Source: Perkinsus olseni
Taxonomy: Eukaryota > Perkinsozoa > Perkinsida > Perkinsidae
DNA: 64,000 nucleotides
Assembly: GCA_013115135.1 (NCBI GenBank)
Contig: JABANP010000012.1
Span: 248,001 to 312,000, forward strand
Reading direction: 5' to 3'
A program made the position numbers and the translations under genes. Of this stretch, positions 10,339-22,359 are shown in pieces; position 1 is the stretch's first letter, and each line of letters opens with the position of its first letter. The notes below the pieces were generated by a model that saw only the letters and a list, made by a program, of their open reading frames with translations, was not told the origin of the DNA and did not search any database.

Positions 10339-13300
10339 TCATATACTAGAAACTTGAAGAAGATGGCACTCGCTGGAGCGAGATACCGGAGCCCATCCTC
10401 GAGGCGCCTCACTTGATCGTGTACGCCGGCCATCTGTGGTGCTGGCCGCGAGAGCCTCTCTGATACCAGTTTCTGCCATGGTTTCGATGGTGGGCAGCAG
10501 TTCCTGGAGCCACAAAATCAAGCACTCGTATGGACGCTGCCGGAGCCTTCGCACCTGCTCGATCATCTCTATTGCCTTACTCCTGATACTTTGTACAATG
10601 CTCGCTACTGCTGACTTCACCACGGTCTCCATCTCCGCCGCCGTCCTGAGCGGGGGAAATCATCCCATCAGCCATACATGATGTTATGTTCCTGGCCATC
10701 CGCTTTCCCTCCGCCCCACACAATTTCCTAGGCTATTCCCGAGGAGCAGTCACCAGGAGGTGCCCACCGATCAGCTTGTATGTCGGCCACCGATCGTGTT
10801 CCAGCAAGTCGTCTGGCAGCAGCGCCTCGTCGGGTCGGCGCAGGATTGAGGCTGCGAGATCTTCCTCCTCCTGCCACCCCTGCCATGCCTAACCACAATC
10901 TACTCCCGAGCAGGAGCGTCGATCGAAGAGCCACCACCTTTCATATTCTGTGCCATCGATCTTGTCACGGCGCCCGACGGAACACTGCTTTTCGCCTTCG
11001 GTGTTACGTCTTGATTGAGCATTAACTGAGCCGCTGATGCACGCAGCGCCGCACTGCCTTCCAAGCGACTGCGCTTCTTAGGGGACGGCCTGAACGGCGG
11101 CCTTCCCCCTCGACCACAGAGAGAGGGAGAAACCACCTGACAGGCTCTTGACAGTCCGTATCCGTGCACTCATCGCGTATGTCCACATCTCTGAGGCTCT
11201 CGTCTTCTTCCACTGTAGCGCACATCGAACGCTCCTCCTGAAGATCACTGCGCTGGGAGGTCAACGGAACCATCCAATGTTAGACCAAGTCGATAACTAG
11301 TGGCACTAGTCTAGTGCACGACCCTCAACTGGAGAAGAACTTACGCTCCTGCGTCATACACAGAGACCTACTACGACAGATGCCAGGCTGATAGCGATCA
11401 GTGCACAGTTTTCTGCACGACGCTGTTTTTACGGTGTGGAACTTTTCTCAGTTTACTGCCTCTGCACACCACACCCTGTGCCTAACCTTATGCAGAGAGG
11501 GTCGTGTGTCGATGTGAAGCTGCTCGTCATGTGGGCTGAGGAATCCGCTCGGGTTTGGGGTCATCGCTACTGGAAAAAGGGTCCCTTCGACTCGAGCAAG
11601 CGGGATGTAGGAGATCACCCATCATAAGTAACCGACATGGCGTCCACATCATCGTCATCCACATCGATCATCTCGCGGTCCCTAGCCGCCGCTGCCGCTG
11701 CTGTCACTGCCTCCTCCCTTATCCCCTCACAATCCTCTATGGAGATCGTCTTATAGTCTATCTGAGGCGCAAGACCACAGCTGGCTCCGCCTACCATCCG
11801 GAAGCGGGAAGCTTCACCTGTATCGCCGAGAAGGTGTTGTAGGTCGCTTGGAATCTCTTCGTAGCAGGACTCACTGTTACCAACATCAACACCATGGGAG
11901 GGGCCTACCAGCGATAGCTGCTCTCAGGTAGTGTAGCGACTCACCGGCAGAGGGATGCTAGGCTCCATAGAGTTCTGGAAGAGTCTAGTTAGCTTGGAGT
12001 TGCGGTAGGGCACGTTCTAAGAAGACGGTCTACAGATGAGCTCAGTACAGTGAACACTCACCCGATTCTTCTTGAGGGCCCAGAGCATGCGGGCGAGCGC
12101 GAAGTGACTGGTATTAATCGCTGTGGATTCTCTCAGGGCTCCACCGACATTCCCAGTCTGAAGGAAGAAGACTCTACGTCGCATGCAAGTCTCCAATACC
12201 ACCTACCACACGATTGTCCTCGAGGCCGGCAAGGTCCACCAGCATGATCCGCCCCATTGGCACGACCTTCTTCTGTTCGTGGAAGGACAGACCCGATCTA
12301 GGACACCACCGTTATCGGAAGCTCAGTTATTGTTGCCTAGCGAATTCTATGCGGCAATACGATCTGACCTCCGCCCTCTTCCAGACGACGCTATAGGGGG
12401 TCCCGCCGGCACGTTCCGTTGTCTCTTTTGGACCTATGAGAGAACTGCCTGTTCGAGTAGTGAACAGACTTAGTTTCATTCTCTACTTGAATTTGCAGCG
12501 TGCAATGACTCCGTGAGCTCTGCTGATTGATCGCGGTGCTGCCGACGGCACGTAGGCTGATAGCCCCCTCATACGCTTGGAGCAGCTCCCCAGAGCTGGT
12601 CACTTCTCGTTCGACGAGGCCCATAATTGTCACCTTTTGAATGACCAAGCGTAGAGAGCAGACTAGTACGGCGTTCGGACGAGCCCACCTGCCCGAGACT
12701 ATCCTCGAGCATCTTCAAATCTCGGAAGCCACCGTCCCTATCCAGCATAGCGGGCTGACTACCGCCTCCAATTCCTCTGCGGCCGCCGCCACCGCCGCCA
12801 CCTGGCCCTGCCCCCGCATGGTGTTGATCCGTACCTATGCCAGCTCAAGCTTCGGGGATCAGCCGCAGGACGGTGTTATAGGAAGCTTTCGATCCCTGAT
12901 GGCCCAAGAAGTGATTGCCCCGATAGCAGTTCAAGAGAATTTCATTCAGCCCAGTCTCAAATAATGCCCGCCTGTACTCTGAGCAAGAAGGTCTCGAACC
13001 TTCTCCTGGTAGATCTCGAAGACGGACATCGTGACCATCATGTCACCTGCAGTGAACCTGCATTGTCCACACGGGCACGTCGCCTTCTCTTACTTGTCAC
13101 TCGCTTAAAGATCCGCTCCACACACATAGGGATCAGGCCAGACTCATTTCCGCTGACGACTGGCCCACCCGGCTGTCCTTCAATACCCTAACGAAGCAAA
13201 CGCTCACTGGACTCTACCAATTGGTAGTGACTCTATTAATTTGAACTGATTCTACAACCGGCCTTCAGCTGTAGAATCAGTTTCGTGATAGCCTCTTCCA

Positions 13301-15040
13301 ATTCCCATCCCCTCGCATCAAATTCTCAACTACCACCTCGATGAAACTTATTCTGAATAAAAGGCATTGCCCCATAGAGCCGAGGAAAAGAACTCCCACA
13401 TCAGGATTCCAGGAAACAGCGACTGTTCCTACTCCTCGCCGTCTTCCAGCTATCGCTGGGTCGGCGGCAGTCGAGCCTCATCGGAGGGCTCGGAGTCGCT
13501 AATGCGACAGGCGCCACCTCAGGGGTGTTCGGCTTCGTCGAAGGAGTGGTAGGACCGGGCATGACTCTGTCGACAGTAACTGCTAGGTACTTCCCTCAAC
13601 GGGCCATACCTGGAGACGAGTTGGTGAACGGCTGGTAGTATGTGCTAAGATAAGCATCTCAGCCTTGCGTAGCACCATCTGACGGTTCCATCATTCGCTG
13701 AATTTTGAGATGCTGATAGCAGCATCGTCTGCTCTCTCATCTACTCCCGCCGGGATCCGTTTTACGAAGCCGGTTGCCACAGCCTTTCACAAAGCCGTTT
13801 CTACGAGGCAAGCATGTCTATTCTCTGATAGGCATCCCACTGGATCACGTGTTGATGTGCCGCATGCCGCTTGTGAAGCTACTCATGAAGTGGAACGCGT
13901 CTAGCCGGACAATGAGAGCTTTGGGAAGATATTTCGCCATGATACCGCCAGTATTGCCGCAGCAGTCTTTGTCAACGTATACATTTGCTGGGTGGATAAC
14001 CCCTACATATGCTTCGGGCAGGAAGCAGGAGCCTCTCAGGTCCACCAAAGCCCCACATAGGGTTCGGGTCGACTCTCGCAGAAGGCATTTCTTCACCAAA
14101 GCCCTTGAAGCTATCGGTCGCCCTCGATGTCGAACGCACTCTCTACGCTCAGTTGCTTCAGAAGTTCATTCGGCAGCTCAATTTCTCCCTTCCGCAGCCT
14201 CAGACATGTACCCTTCCTGCACTTGGTGTATCTTTGGCATGACATCAAGCAGTCGATGAGGTCTTCTTCATTCGTAGCATTATTCGTCCGGATCAGGCAT
14301 GATCACCTCAAGATGAGGGGTAGAAACAAATCGTAAGATACCAGATAAAGAGCTCCCAATGGAGAGTCGATCTCGGACAGCATGAACATGGCACTCAGCC
14401 ATCGCCGGCGATGAATTGAGCCCCTATCGATCCGTAGCAGTGAGTCACTGCCAGTGACAGCCTGAGCGGAGGTCTCATTGCCATCAGGCAATACCACTAC
14501 AGGCATATCCACGGGATGAGCCACCGCTGCTGGCCCAGCGAAGCGGGGCACGACACGGTAGGGCAAAGCTTCCTGGTCGGACAATGAGAAGCCACCAGAC
14601 CCTTAAGCGGCAAAGCTCAAGAGCACACGGTGAGTCTAACGTGTAGAGGCTTCCTACTAAGAGGCCACACGTCCACTGAGGTACCAATTCAGATATCAAC
14701 AAGCTCTGCATATTGAGGCGAGTCTCGAGCGCCTCGATTTTTGGCTAGCCCGCTGGTCGGCGAGAGATCAGCGAGTTCTCTGCCACGGTACACGAGCCGC
14801 CCGTATGCCAAGCCTTGGGGAAAAAGTCCTCCCGGTTCTTTCACCTGCATAGTGAAGGTTTTCCCGCTGCCACTGGCTCCGTGTGCGAAAACTGTACAGG
14901 GAACGTGCGAAAGTACCTGGAATATTCGCAGGCAAAACCTTTAGGAAGGCGAGAGTCGACCTACTGCCGCATCGATCCCTCTAGCCACGTGTGTCTTGAA
15001 TATTGTAGACGTGGTAACAGAAGAATCTGATTTACACAAC
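10339..15040 (-). CDS. Kinesin motor protein, multi-exon, with large intron
   Basis: ATP-driven microtubule motor. On the minus strand, in order: FKTHVARGIDAA, VPCTVFAHGASGSGKTFTM (P-loop, about 14840-14900), GLIPMCVERIFKRV and MSVFEIYQEKVRDLLAQS (about 13190-12960), a motor segment including EREVTSSGELLQAYEGA, STAINQQSSRSHCTLQI (switch I), MLVDLAGLEDNR (switch II, near 12250), ESTAINTSHFALARMLWAL, and VPYRNSKLTRLFQNSM (near 12000). These are the diagnostic kinesin motifs; the switch II Ser-Glu is Leu-Glu here. The N-terminus before the P-loop region was not traced. Downstream minus-strand open pieces to 10339 (a helical METVVKSAVASIVQSIRSKA segment) may be the tail. A 1.55 kb intron after FTMQ holds foreign-looking sequence. 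Subfamily not assigned. Confidence 0.82.
13214..13282. repeat. Clustered palindromes in the kinesin large intron
   Basis: A perfect 14-base palindrome (CTACCAATTGGTAG, 13214-13227) is followed by a perfect 13-bp inverted repeat (AACTGATTCTACA at 13244-13256, its complement at 13270-13282) around a 13-base loop. Both lie at the end of the intron that also carries the DUF6729-like fragment. Confidence 0.85.
13840..14260 (-). mobile_element. DUF6729-like fragment inside the kinesin intron
   Basis: Minus-strand translation contains VIHPANVYVDKDCCG, a Gly/Ile-rich spacer, then ALIVRLDAFHFMSSF. This resembles the VDRDCC and VRLDxxHFMRRF signature I recall for DUF6729 proteins, multi-copy and mobile-element-like in several eukaryotes. 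Upstream RYTKCRKGTCLRLR and ELPNELLKQLSVE pieces may belong to it. Frames break on both sides and no complete reading frame or terminal repeats are visible, so it is a remnant. It lies in the same orientation as the kinesin gene, between the P-loop exon and the next motor exon. The family match is from memory. Confidence 0.5.
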
Positions 15041-16107
15041 GTATTGATGCGTCCAATGGTTGAAGAAGGAAGAGCTGGTAACCACATGACTCATTCAGCA
15101 TGACCGGGCGCACCAGCGACTACCAAAGACATGATCAAATAGGAACTCCTTAGGTAGTTCTCGATGACGGGGGTCCTCCAATACCTGCCAGGGATCGTAC
15201 TGACGAAGTATTGGCCGCTACGAGCCTACAATCCTCTTCTTATCAGAGGCAGTGATAACGCACTGTGCTGTCCCCTCTGCTCCACATCCAAACAACGGTC
15301 GTACGCGCGCACATACCTGATCAGGTTCGAGTGCATCAGCATTGCATGAGACGGCGCCCTATGACATGGTACTGTATGCAACTGATGGCATTGTCACTAT
15401 AGTCTATCTCCATTCCGAGTAACCCGCTTTCCGAGATGCACTATGAGTCTCAGAGGAAACAATTTTCGCGATAGAAGCTCTCATGAGCATCAACCAATAC
15501 ACACTGCCGTATTGCCCTACCATGACATTAGCCTTCAGGCCACTGATGGCATCCTCGGGGAGCCGGCAACTGAACCCACCCCCGCCGCGTGACTTGAGGG
15601 TCCTGACATCCGGGTTGTGACAAATTGAACCCTAATACCACAACCCGAACACGATTGACAGACTTATCGAACATAACCACTCAAGTACTGAAGAGACCGA
15701 GGCAATTTTGACATGACGCAAGTGGTGATAGAAAGGCTGCATTGGAGATCGTTTTGCGTAGACTTCGGTGAATCTTGCTGTCGATCCTGATCAGGACCTG
15801 ATCGAGAGTGTCTTCGCTCAACCGGAACAGACGAGGCTAAAATTTTTACCACGGAAGCGGGAATTAGACTATCGTCGCCATCGCTCAGAGCTACCACTAG
15901 AGCACTGATGCCAGGAGCCCCCGACCCGGAGGTCAGATCGCTATCATCACGGCGATGTGAAATTCATTAATGAAACCCACCCCTCGGCAACTGGAGTCGG
16001 CCTGCCAGGCCGGGCCCGGTGCGCTTATTCCACGTATTATTCTTGGGAATCCGTGGATCGAGCCTAACGTCGCGCCCTAAACCAATTTTGGGTGAGAACT
16101 TGATTAG
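15041..16107. other. No gene firmly supported; may hold the kinesin 5' end
   Basis: Open minus-strand pieces at 15664-15897 and around 15340-15560 could be exons of the kinesin N-terminus or of an unrelated gene, but I found none of the first kinesin strand motifs (VxVRIRP). One exact copy of GGCAATTTTGAC lies at 15701-15712. Confidence 0.4.
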
Positions 16108-16580
16108 TCACTTAAAAATCTTCTGCGCTAATTGGTATGCTGTCCGACAGATCGGGCACTGCTTGTCAGTATCATCCAGTCTCAGCACGCAGACGCTGCA
16201 GACCACGAAGTGACCACATGGCACCAACACCTGAGAGATGACTCCGAGAACCGTATTTCGCTCATTTCAGCAGAAAGAGCCCATCGAAAACTCACACACC
16301 AGCACCACCACCACCAAGGGTTACAACTTAACGGTCCCGCGTTGGTGATGGTGGCAAAGATCGAATGAATCCCGTCCTACCGTATCGATTGCTCTCTCGT
16401 AGCAAACCTTGCAAGCGTCCTCATCTTTGACCTGCCCGTTATTCATATGCCCGTTCTCCAGGTTATCACTCCCGTCGATGATGTCCTCCATCACACCATG
16501 CAGCGGCGGAGCTCGATCAACAGCAAGCTCAGGAAAGAGGCTATCCTGAAGGATAGGCACGGCATCTCCCTCATTCCGTA
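16108..16580 (-). CDS. RING-finger exons (probably the C-terminus of an FHA protein)
   Basis: Two exons give a C3HC4 RING: DEDACKVCYERAIDTV, then after a short intron VLVPCGHFVVCSVCVLRL, DDTDKQCPICRTAYQLAQKI, and stop TGA at 16108-16110. The spacing (CxxC, CxH, CxxC, CPxC) is that of E3 ubiquitin ligases of the MGRN/IAP type, where the RING is C-terminal. The open frame continues upstream to about 16600 without a clear ATG. FHA modules lie upstream on the same strand with no other gene between, so one FHA-RING ligase is plausible (inference). Confidence 0.72.
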
Positions 16581-16599
16581 TTCGAGCTCAGCGAGTTGT

Positions 16600-17810
16600 A
16601 TGATGGGGAGTTGAGAACAAGGCCATGAACTCACTCACCAGGCGGCGGAGACGAGTGTCCCGTGGCACGGCCGGCGCTGAAGGGACCTACAGAGAACCGA
16701 GTAGTCGAAGCAGTCGAGTACAGTGGATTGAGGGCTGGACATAGAGTTCTGAGGTATCACCTAGGCTTTCCTACCGTCAAGGGTAAAACGACTGAATGGA
16801 TGGTACGTCCTACGGCGGACGAGTAATCCTATCTATCTTGCGGTCTAATCTACGGATGAAAAGTTCCACGCTTTCAGTGGAGCGATTGAGTCGTAGAGGA
16901 AAACATGACTCGAAAACATCTCAATACCGATCATCGGGCTTGAACGAACTCTATCCGAGCGGATCCTCCCGGAGGATTCCTCCGAGCCCAGAGCCCTCCA
17001 AAACCGACAGGACGAGCTACGTCACACCGGAAGCCCCACCCACCGCATGAGCCTCCCGCTGCGACGCCAGCATCTCTGAGCCGTGCGTGGAATATGTCAG
17101 AAGGCGATATTTGCGGGGTACTCCATCCTCTCCCTCACCACCCTCGATGACCTGACAGACAGTATGCGAGGAAGAAGCCTCTCAGAGAGTCTCACCGAGC
17201 TAGAGTCCATCGTGATAGGTTCTCACCGACCGTCCCGGTATCCGGCTGAGCCTGCTCTCTGCTGACCGGCTCACAGTGATGGCCGCTCCTTGTAGGAATT
17301 GGGGGTCTCCTACTCCCTCGCGGCCGAGAAACTGCATGCCTTGACCTTATGGGCAAATCACGTGGTGGTTCGAGGTGGGTGGGAACGAGCACCTAACGCA
17401 AGCACAGCGACTCGGCATCGTGCTCAACCCTCAGCCATCAACTATCATCCACGTTGACGCTGTAGCTATCATACACGTCGAAGCTGTATTTATCAGGCTG
17501 TAGCACCGGAGGAGCAATCTTGCCCTCTTGCATTCTCTCAACGCCGCCGCCCTACCAATGAGCTCGCTCCACTCGCGTCGCCAGCAGCCTCCGATTGGTC
17601 GTCCAAATCAGCCGGAACGCCCGACCATGCAAGTCGATCGAAGAGTACGAACGCTACCTCACCCGCCTGATGGACAATCACATTTTACCCTGACAAATTC
17701 CCGCGAGCGACTCAGGGCTCCAAGCTCGAACAATCTGCCGTCCACCGAAATCAAATTGGAAAGCAGAAGAATTTAGAAATTAGAATACATTCAAGTCAGC
17801 TGAATTGGCT
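16600..17810. other. Unresolved stretch between FHA and RING modules
   Basis: Minus-strand pieces such as VDGRLFELGALSRSRE (about 17710-17760) could be linker exons, but no domain is recognisable and exon joins are not clear. Confidence 0.3.
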
Positions 17811-17814
17811 AAAA

Positions 17815-18447
17815 TTACGTAAAATTGAACTTTATTCCGATTTTCCTGCATGAAGCTTTTGATCTGCGATAAGCTTTCGCTTTCTTTCGAGGGTACACCA
17901 AGGAGGAACGCTTGGAGCCGCCCGCTTCTATAGAGAACAGACTAGTGATTCGCACAACATGGCTCAACGGGGGCACTGCAAAAGCTACTGACCTTAATAA
18001 CATCCCCAGCATAGATCGGGTACGGTGGGAGCTCCTGCTCACTGCTCAAATGCCCCACTCGATGCCATGTTCCTGAGCACCGCGATACGCTCCATCAGTA
18101 GTCGTTGTAGGCTCACGATTAGTGCTGGAGAAGTCTCTTATCCGCACCATCCCCTCGTTCGCTGGGTCCCATACGATCTCACCTGAGTTCCCACCAAAAG
18201 CCCCCTCTACCCGGCTATCGAGCAAGATTCCGCATTCTGTCGTCCTTGCTCCGCACAGCACAGGATTATACTTACAATGGACGCTGCTGACTTGAGGATC
18301 TGTCAACACCACCGAGCATCGTTCGGGGTCCCTTCCGGCTATCAGGGATACACTTTCGCCGTCGTCTCGACACGGGAATGGACCGAACACTGAACACGCG
18401 AAGAGAGTAATAACCCTCACGACCATCAACCATTCATTTATTCTCAT
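17815..18447 (-). CDS. FHA domain exons (second FHA module)
   Basis: Phosphothreonine-binding forkhead-associated domain. On the minus strand: LIAGRDPERCSVVLTDPQVS with SVHCKYN (the GR and SxxH signature), an intron, then MVRIRDFSSTN, another intron, and WHRVGHLSS and PPYPIYAGDVIK as the last strands (N-G-T turn and GDVIxL). A hydrophobic stretch precedes the domain (LMVVRVITLFACSVFGPF), partly in what may be an intron. The order and motifs are those of a complete FHA fold. Most likely part of the same gene as the FHA module at 19.2-19.7 kb and the RING at 16.1-16.6 kb. Confidence 0.68.
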
Positions 18448-18536
18448 AAGGAGAAGGCAGCTTTAGGGTAACGATAGCTCTTTGACTTGTCGATCGATAG
18501 AGCTTCAATCAACTCGTGGGAGAAGACTGCATTGCA

Positions 18537-18918
18537 TTAGATTTTTCTCCGGAGCATCAAATCAGGCAACCCTTCGAGTGTTCCTATCAACGTAGGACTT
18601 GTCTGCATTCGGATCATCCGACTCATCAACAAAGGTGAAAAACTTCTCATCCACCCACGGAAGGCATTTTCCGGCAAGTGATTGAGTGTTCGATGACGAT
18701 CTTCCGGAGGTACACAATACGCTCCCGCTTGTATAGAAAAACCCACAGTACACTGTTGAGACTAATGAGCTCACTAACGCAGCAATTTCAACTTCAATCA
18801 CGGGAATTCTACCGGAAATTTTTCGCAATTTTCGAAGGGGAAGCTCTGTCTCTGCTCGCAGCTGGGATAGACGAGATACCTCCCTGATACACTCCTCGAG
18901 CCACTCACGAGCTAGCAC
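18537..18918 (-). CDS. Helical / possible membrane segment between FHA modules
   Basis: A 118-residue minus-strand open frame beginning LAREWLEECIREVSRLSQLR, followed by a hydrophobic EVEIAALVSSLVSTVYCGFF stretch that could cross a membrane. No family recognised. Part of it (GCGAAAAATTTCCGG) matches a dispersed intronic-type motif, so an intron may run through it. Probably an exon of the FHA gene; low certainty. Confidence 0.35.
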
Positions 18919-19234
18919 TTTCCCCGACTACCGCCGACCCACCACTGCCAGCGTCCTCTCCCAAAGCCTATCTCCACTTCAACACAGATCCCTAACCTAT
19001 CTTCATCATCCTCACATACTCGGGTACATACATACACATCCGTACCTGAGACATCACTCAACTTGAGTGACTCAAGACACGGTCAATGACAGGGCTCGGC
19101 TGTGCTGTGAAGGCTGCCACCTCACATGATGCCACGCGAGCAGAGAACGTAAGCTTTTACAACGGCAGATACGTCCGCCCGGTCGCCACCATTCGTCACT
19201 GCGCCACGAAATTCAAACGCCGCCCCGCACGTCG

Positions 19235-19714
19235 CTAGTGTGCTGCCTCGTGACGATGGAAGCATCTTCCTCGGCCTTTATTGCCACCGGGACGCTTACG
19301 CCATCCCAACCGCAGTCGTGCTGGCAATTCACACTCGAAGTCCTCAATATCATCAGCCTCGACTCGGGCGTAGGGCACCATGATGAACGTCCCCGTGGAG
19401 CTACCCATGTCTCTCACCTGATAACGACATGACCAACAGGATGCGCTGCTTCGAGCGACTAGGATTCTTCTAATACCTAGCCAAAAACCACGATTATCAG
19501 AGAAGAGTTCTTCACGCCTTCAAAAGAAAACTATGCTGAATACCACACGCTGCCGTATTCCTCTACAAACAACTCCAGCCCGGGGACACGAACCACGTAA
19601 TCGAATAACAGCAGGCATGATCAGCCTCACACAGCCTCTGTCAGCGATACCTACGAATGCGGTGTCAGACTCCATGCTTTCTATCTCCACCTGGAAGTGC
19701 CGGCGGCTCATAGT
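19235..19714 (-). CDS. FHA domain exons (first FHA module)
   Basis: Minus-strand exon TMSRRHFQVEIESMESDTAF (the SRRH core that contacts phosphothreonine), a long intron, then CRYQVRDMGSSTGTFIMVPY (the DxGSSxGT strand-turn) and VEADDIEDFECELPARLRLGW. The two halves together make an FHA domain interrupted by an intron. A preceding exon lies beyond the 85-nt intron at 19773-19857, which contains a tRNA-like sequence. Same strand and direction as the second FHA and the RING. Confidence 0.68.
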
Positions 19715-19772
19715 ACCTGAAAAGGAGGAGACCTAGGGCGAGAAAGAGTCCACGGATTTGCACACCGCCACG

Positions 19773-19857
19773 CTGGAACGAGCGAATAGCAGGGAAGCCG
19801 CTTATAGCGCAGTCACCGGGAATCGAACCCACAACCTCGGGAATGACAGCGAGCTAC
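19773..19857 (-). repeat. Intron H: tRNA 3'-half-like sequence, sense orientation
   Basis: 85-nt GT-AG intron. It contains GCTGTCATTCCCGAGG followed by TGGGTTCGATTCCCGG and ACTGC, matching anticodon-arm, variable-loop, T-arm and acceptor order of a tRNA, with the 5' half missing. It aligns closely with intron C at 22519-22572. Confidence 0.75.
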
Positions 19858-20639
19858 CCGGCACCGCCTTGAAGTAGGCAACAAGAAATACATACCAAAA
19901 GGGGCTATGAACTCAACGGCCGCATGCCACGTCCGGACGATCTTCAGTAGCGATCATGATCTTCCATCGTATCCGCCCCTAAACTTACTATCAAAGACCA
20001 CTACGTCATTCCCTGATCGACTTCGTCCACACCGCAGTTGGTTATTTCGAAACTCAAAGGTATCGCACAACCTCAGCTGATCGAGCGTAACTGAATAGAA
20101 AATCACGGGGAACGCCCAGCATAATCATGAACCAACTATTCTGCGAAAGGCTCCACGAACGTCTAGCCTCACCGAATGACTTCCACGAAAAGCGGATAGG
20201 AGGGTGTTGATGGTACTCGTGTGAAGGGACCTACCTTCACCACTAACAGCGCCGTTCTCCAGTTGACCCAACATCAGTCTGCTGCTTCGCTCCGCTACGA
20301 CCCCTGCTTCCAGCGGCGAGCATTGCAACCCCTGAACCTACAGTGAGGGCTAACTTGCAGCGTGCCTCCATAAAGTGACGCTGTGAGTTGGCTGCAACGT
20401 ATAATACCTGCTGACTGCGGACCGCCGTACGAGGGCTGAATCCGCCACCACGCAAGGTAACAAATAGACCGGTCGATTCATCAGAGCTGATAGGAGGCTT
20501 CTCGAAAATTCACCAGCGAGTCGCCCAACAGGCTACCAAGCCCATACTCACATCCGACCAAATGTGCGATTACCGAAGGTAGGATACTCTCCCCAACTTC
20601 TCCCCCCTACCTTCTTCTTCAGCGCCTCTTCCACTCTCG

Positions 20640-21911
20640 CAAGGGTCTCCGGACCAACCCCCGTCTCCCGAAAGGGGCTCTCAGGTATAGCCGACATCAT
20701 ATACAGGAGTTCCAGCCCTTTCACCTAGCAGCACACGGCATTCCATTTGCTCAGGCGACTGGCGACTTGGAGTTGAGCAGCGGCCCCGTCTTGTTATGAT
20801 AGGTGACTCACTAAGTCAGGGCTTACGAAAATTTTATCGGCCGATTACCAAGAAAGTGATGCCAAGCACATTCCGCGTCGAAGAGCGAACAACCAAAAGC
20901 CTGCTCATCTATGGACTTCAGAGCCCAATTTTGTCGCCTCCGACAGCGGAGCGAAGCACGTCGGTCAACGTAGAACCATCAGCAGCGCACGTCCTATGCA
21001 CAAAAAGTGATGACCATCCAATTTAAGGGAGTTCCGTTAGAGCGATCGACAGAGATGGGGCGTATTTCCATCGAACCATTTCATCCTAGGCCGATCCCTC
21101 GCAAATACAGGAATGGTCGATCGCCACCACGTGATGATTATCAAACTCAATCTCGTATCCCCCACCCGGATTCACCACTTCTCTATCGTCAACGGCCCGA
21201 CCCGAGTCCTCCTACCTTGGCAGCTTTCAATGCTGGTCCGTATTTTTCCTTCAACCCAAGGTACCCCAGCCAGTCCTGAACCTCCTCAACATTCCAATCG
21301 CAGATCCCCTTAGCGGCCAGTGACCGCGGGAACGAGGATGGTCCGCTCCGATGGGCCTGGATATACGATCTCTCTCCCCACTTCAAAATAATACCCCCAC
21401 CTCGAGCAAGGGTCTCAGTGCCTCCTCCAGAAGGCTCCGAACGCCAGTGCTCACCGATGATCCAAACACGTTACCATCAACGTCCGCTGTCAACCGGATA
21501 AGCTTCGCTCCGTCGACCTAGTGAGACAATTTTACCATCTTAAAACCAAACCAAGGTATATTTCAGCCTATCTATCTGATTTGAAGTGCATTCCACTAGT
21601 GCGAAGTACCGCTCAGTTCCAATTTCATATTTTCTCTTCCCTCCTGGTGAGTTATTTCGATCGACCAGGCGGGCGAGCTTGGACTCTCTCAGAACCCTTC
21701 AAATCGCACTACACTCGCCAAGCTCCTTATCCCTTTCCATTCGTCCCGGGCTGAGGTCTGCTACTACCTTGGCCGCTTTCAATGCTTCGCCGTATTCCCG
21801 CTTGAGATTGACGAACTCTAGCCAGGTCTGGACATCATCGACTGACCATAGCCCAACACATTGCGTTAAAGAGGATGGAAACATCCTGACGACGCAATGT
21901 CTCTCGCACAA
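20640..21911 (-). CDS. Tandem SAM-like domains (5' part of the same minus-strand gene?)
   Basis: Two minus-strand exons carry near-identical SAM-domain starts: LWSVDDVQTWLEFVNLKREY with GEALKAAKV (21911-21750) and DWNVEEVQDWLGYLGLKEKY with GPALKAAKV (21330-21210). Each is followed, beyond an intron, by a helix typical of the SAM C-terminus: TGVRSLLEEALRPLLE (about 21450) and TGVGPETLARVEEALKKKVG (about 20650). SAM domains mediate self-association or protein binding. The duplicated exon pairs indicate internal gene duplication. Position and strand suggest a SAM-SAM-FHA-FHA-RING protein, but continuity between 20.6 and 19.9 kb was not traced. Confidence 0.6.
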
Positions 21912-21959
21912 CCCTTCAACCGTGAACTCATATACCGCCCTAATACGACGCTGTCAGTA

Positions 21960-22359
21960 GCATCCTCAACCCAGCCGACGACCACATTGACAGATAACTA
22001 AACGCGTGCACTTCTCAGAGCCAGCAAAGACTACCATCTAGAGCGCTACAAGAGAAAGAGGGCGGCGGCCCTTCGCGACGGTCATTTCGAGAAGAAGATG
22101 AGAATCGACGGACGGCTGTACGGGGAAAAGCTAGCTAATGAGCTCTCAGCTGGTGAGAGAATACAGCAAACAGGTTGGGAGAAGCAAGTCTCTGTAGGAT
22201 AGCCATGGGCGTATCCTGTCAACCTCTGGAGAGACAGCGTCGACCTATTTCACACGTAGAAAATACCTCAGTCACCAAAAAGCCGGCTCCAGCGTTCCAC
22301 CATAGCACCGTCCGTACAACAGTAAAAAGAGAGATCAGTAGAAGGGAATATTACAACTG
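21960..22359. other. Intergenic, nothing recognised
   Basis: Gap between the end of the TIR-like gene at 22360 and the SAM-containing gene. No conserved exon or RNA seen. Confidence 0.45.

Noticed and set aside
12975..13015. GGTTCGAGACC on the minus strand
   Set aside because: It encodes KVRDLL of the kinesin motor (EIYQEKVRDLL), so it is coding sequence and not an intronic element.
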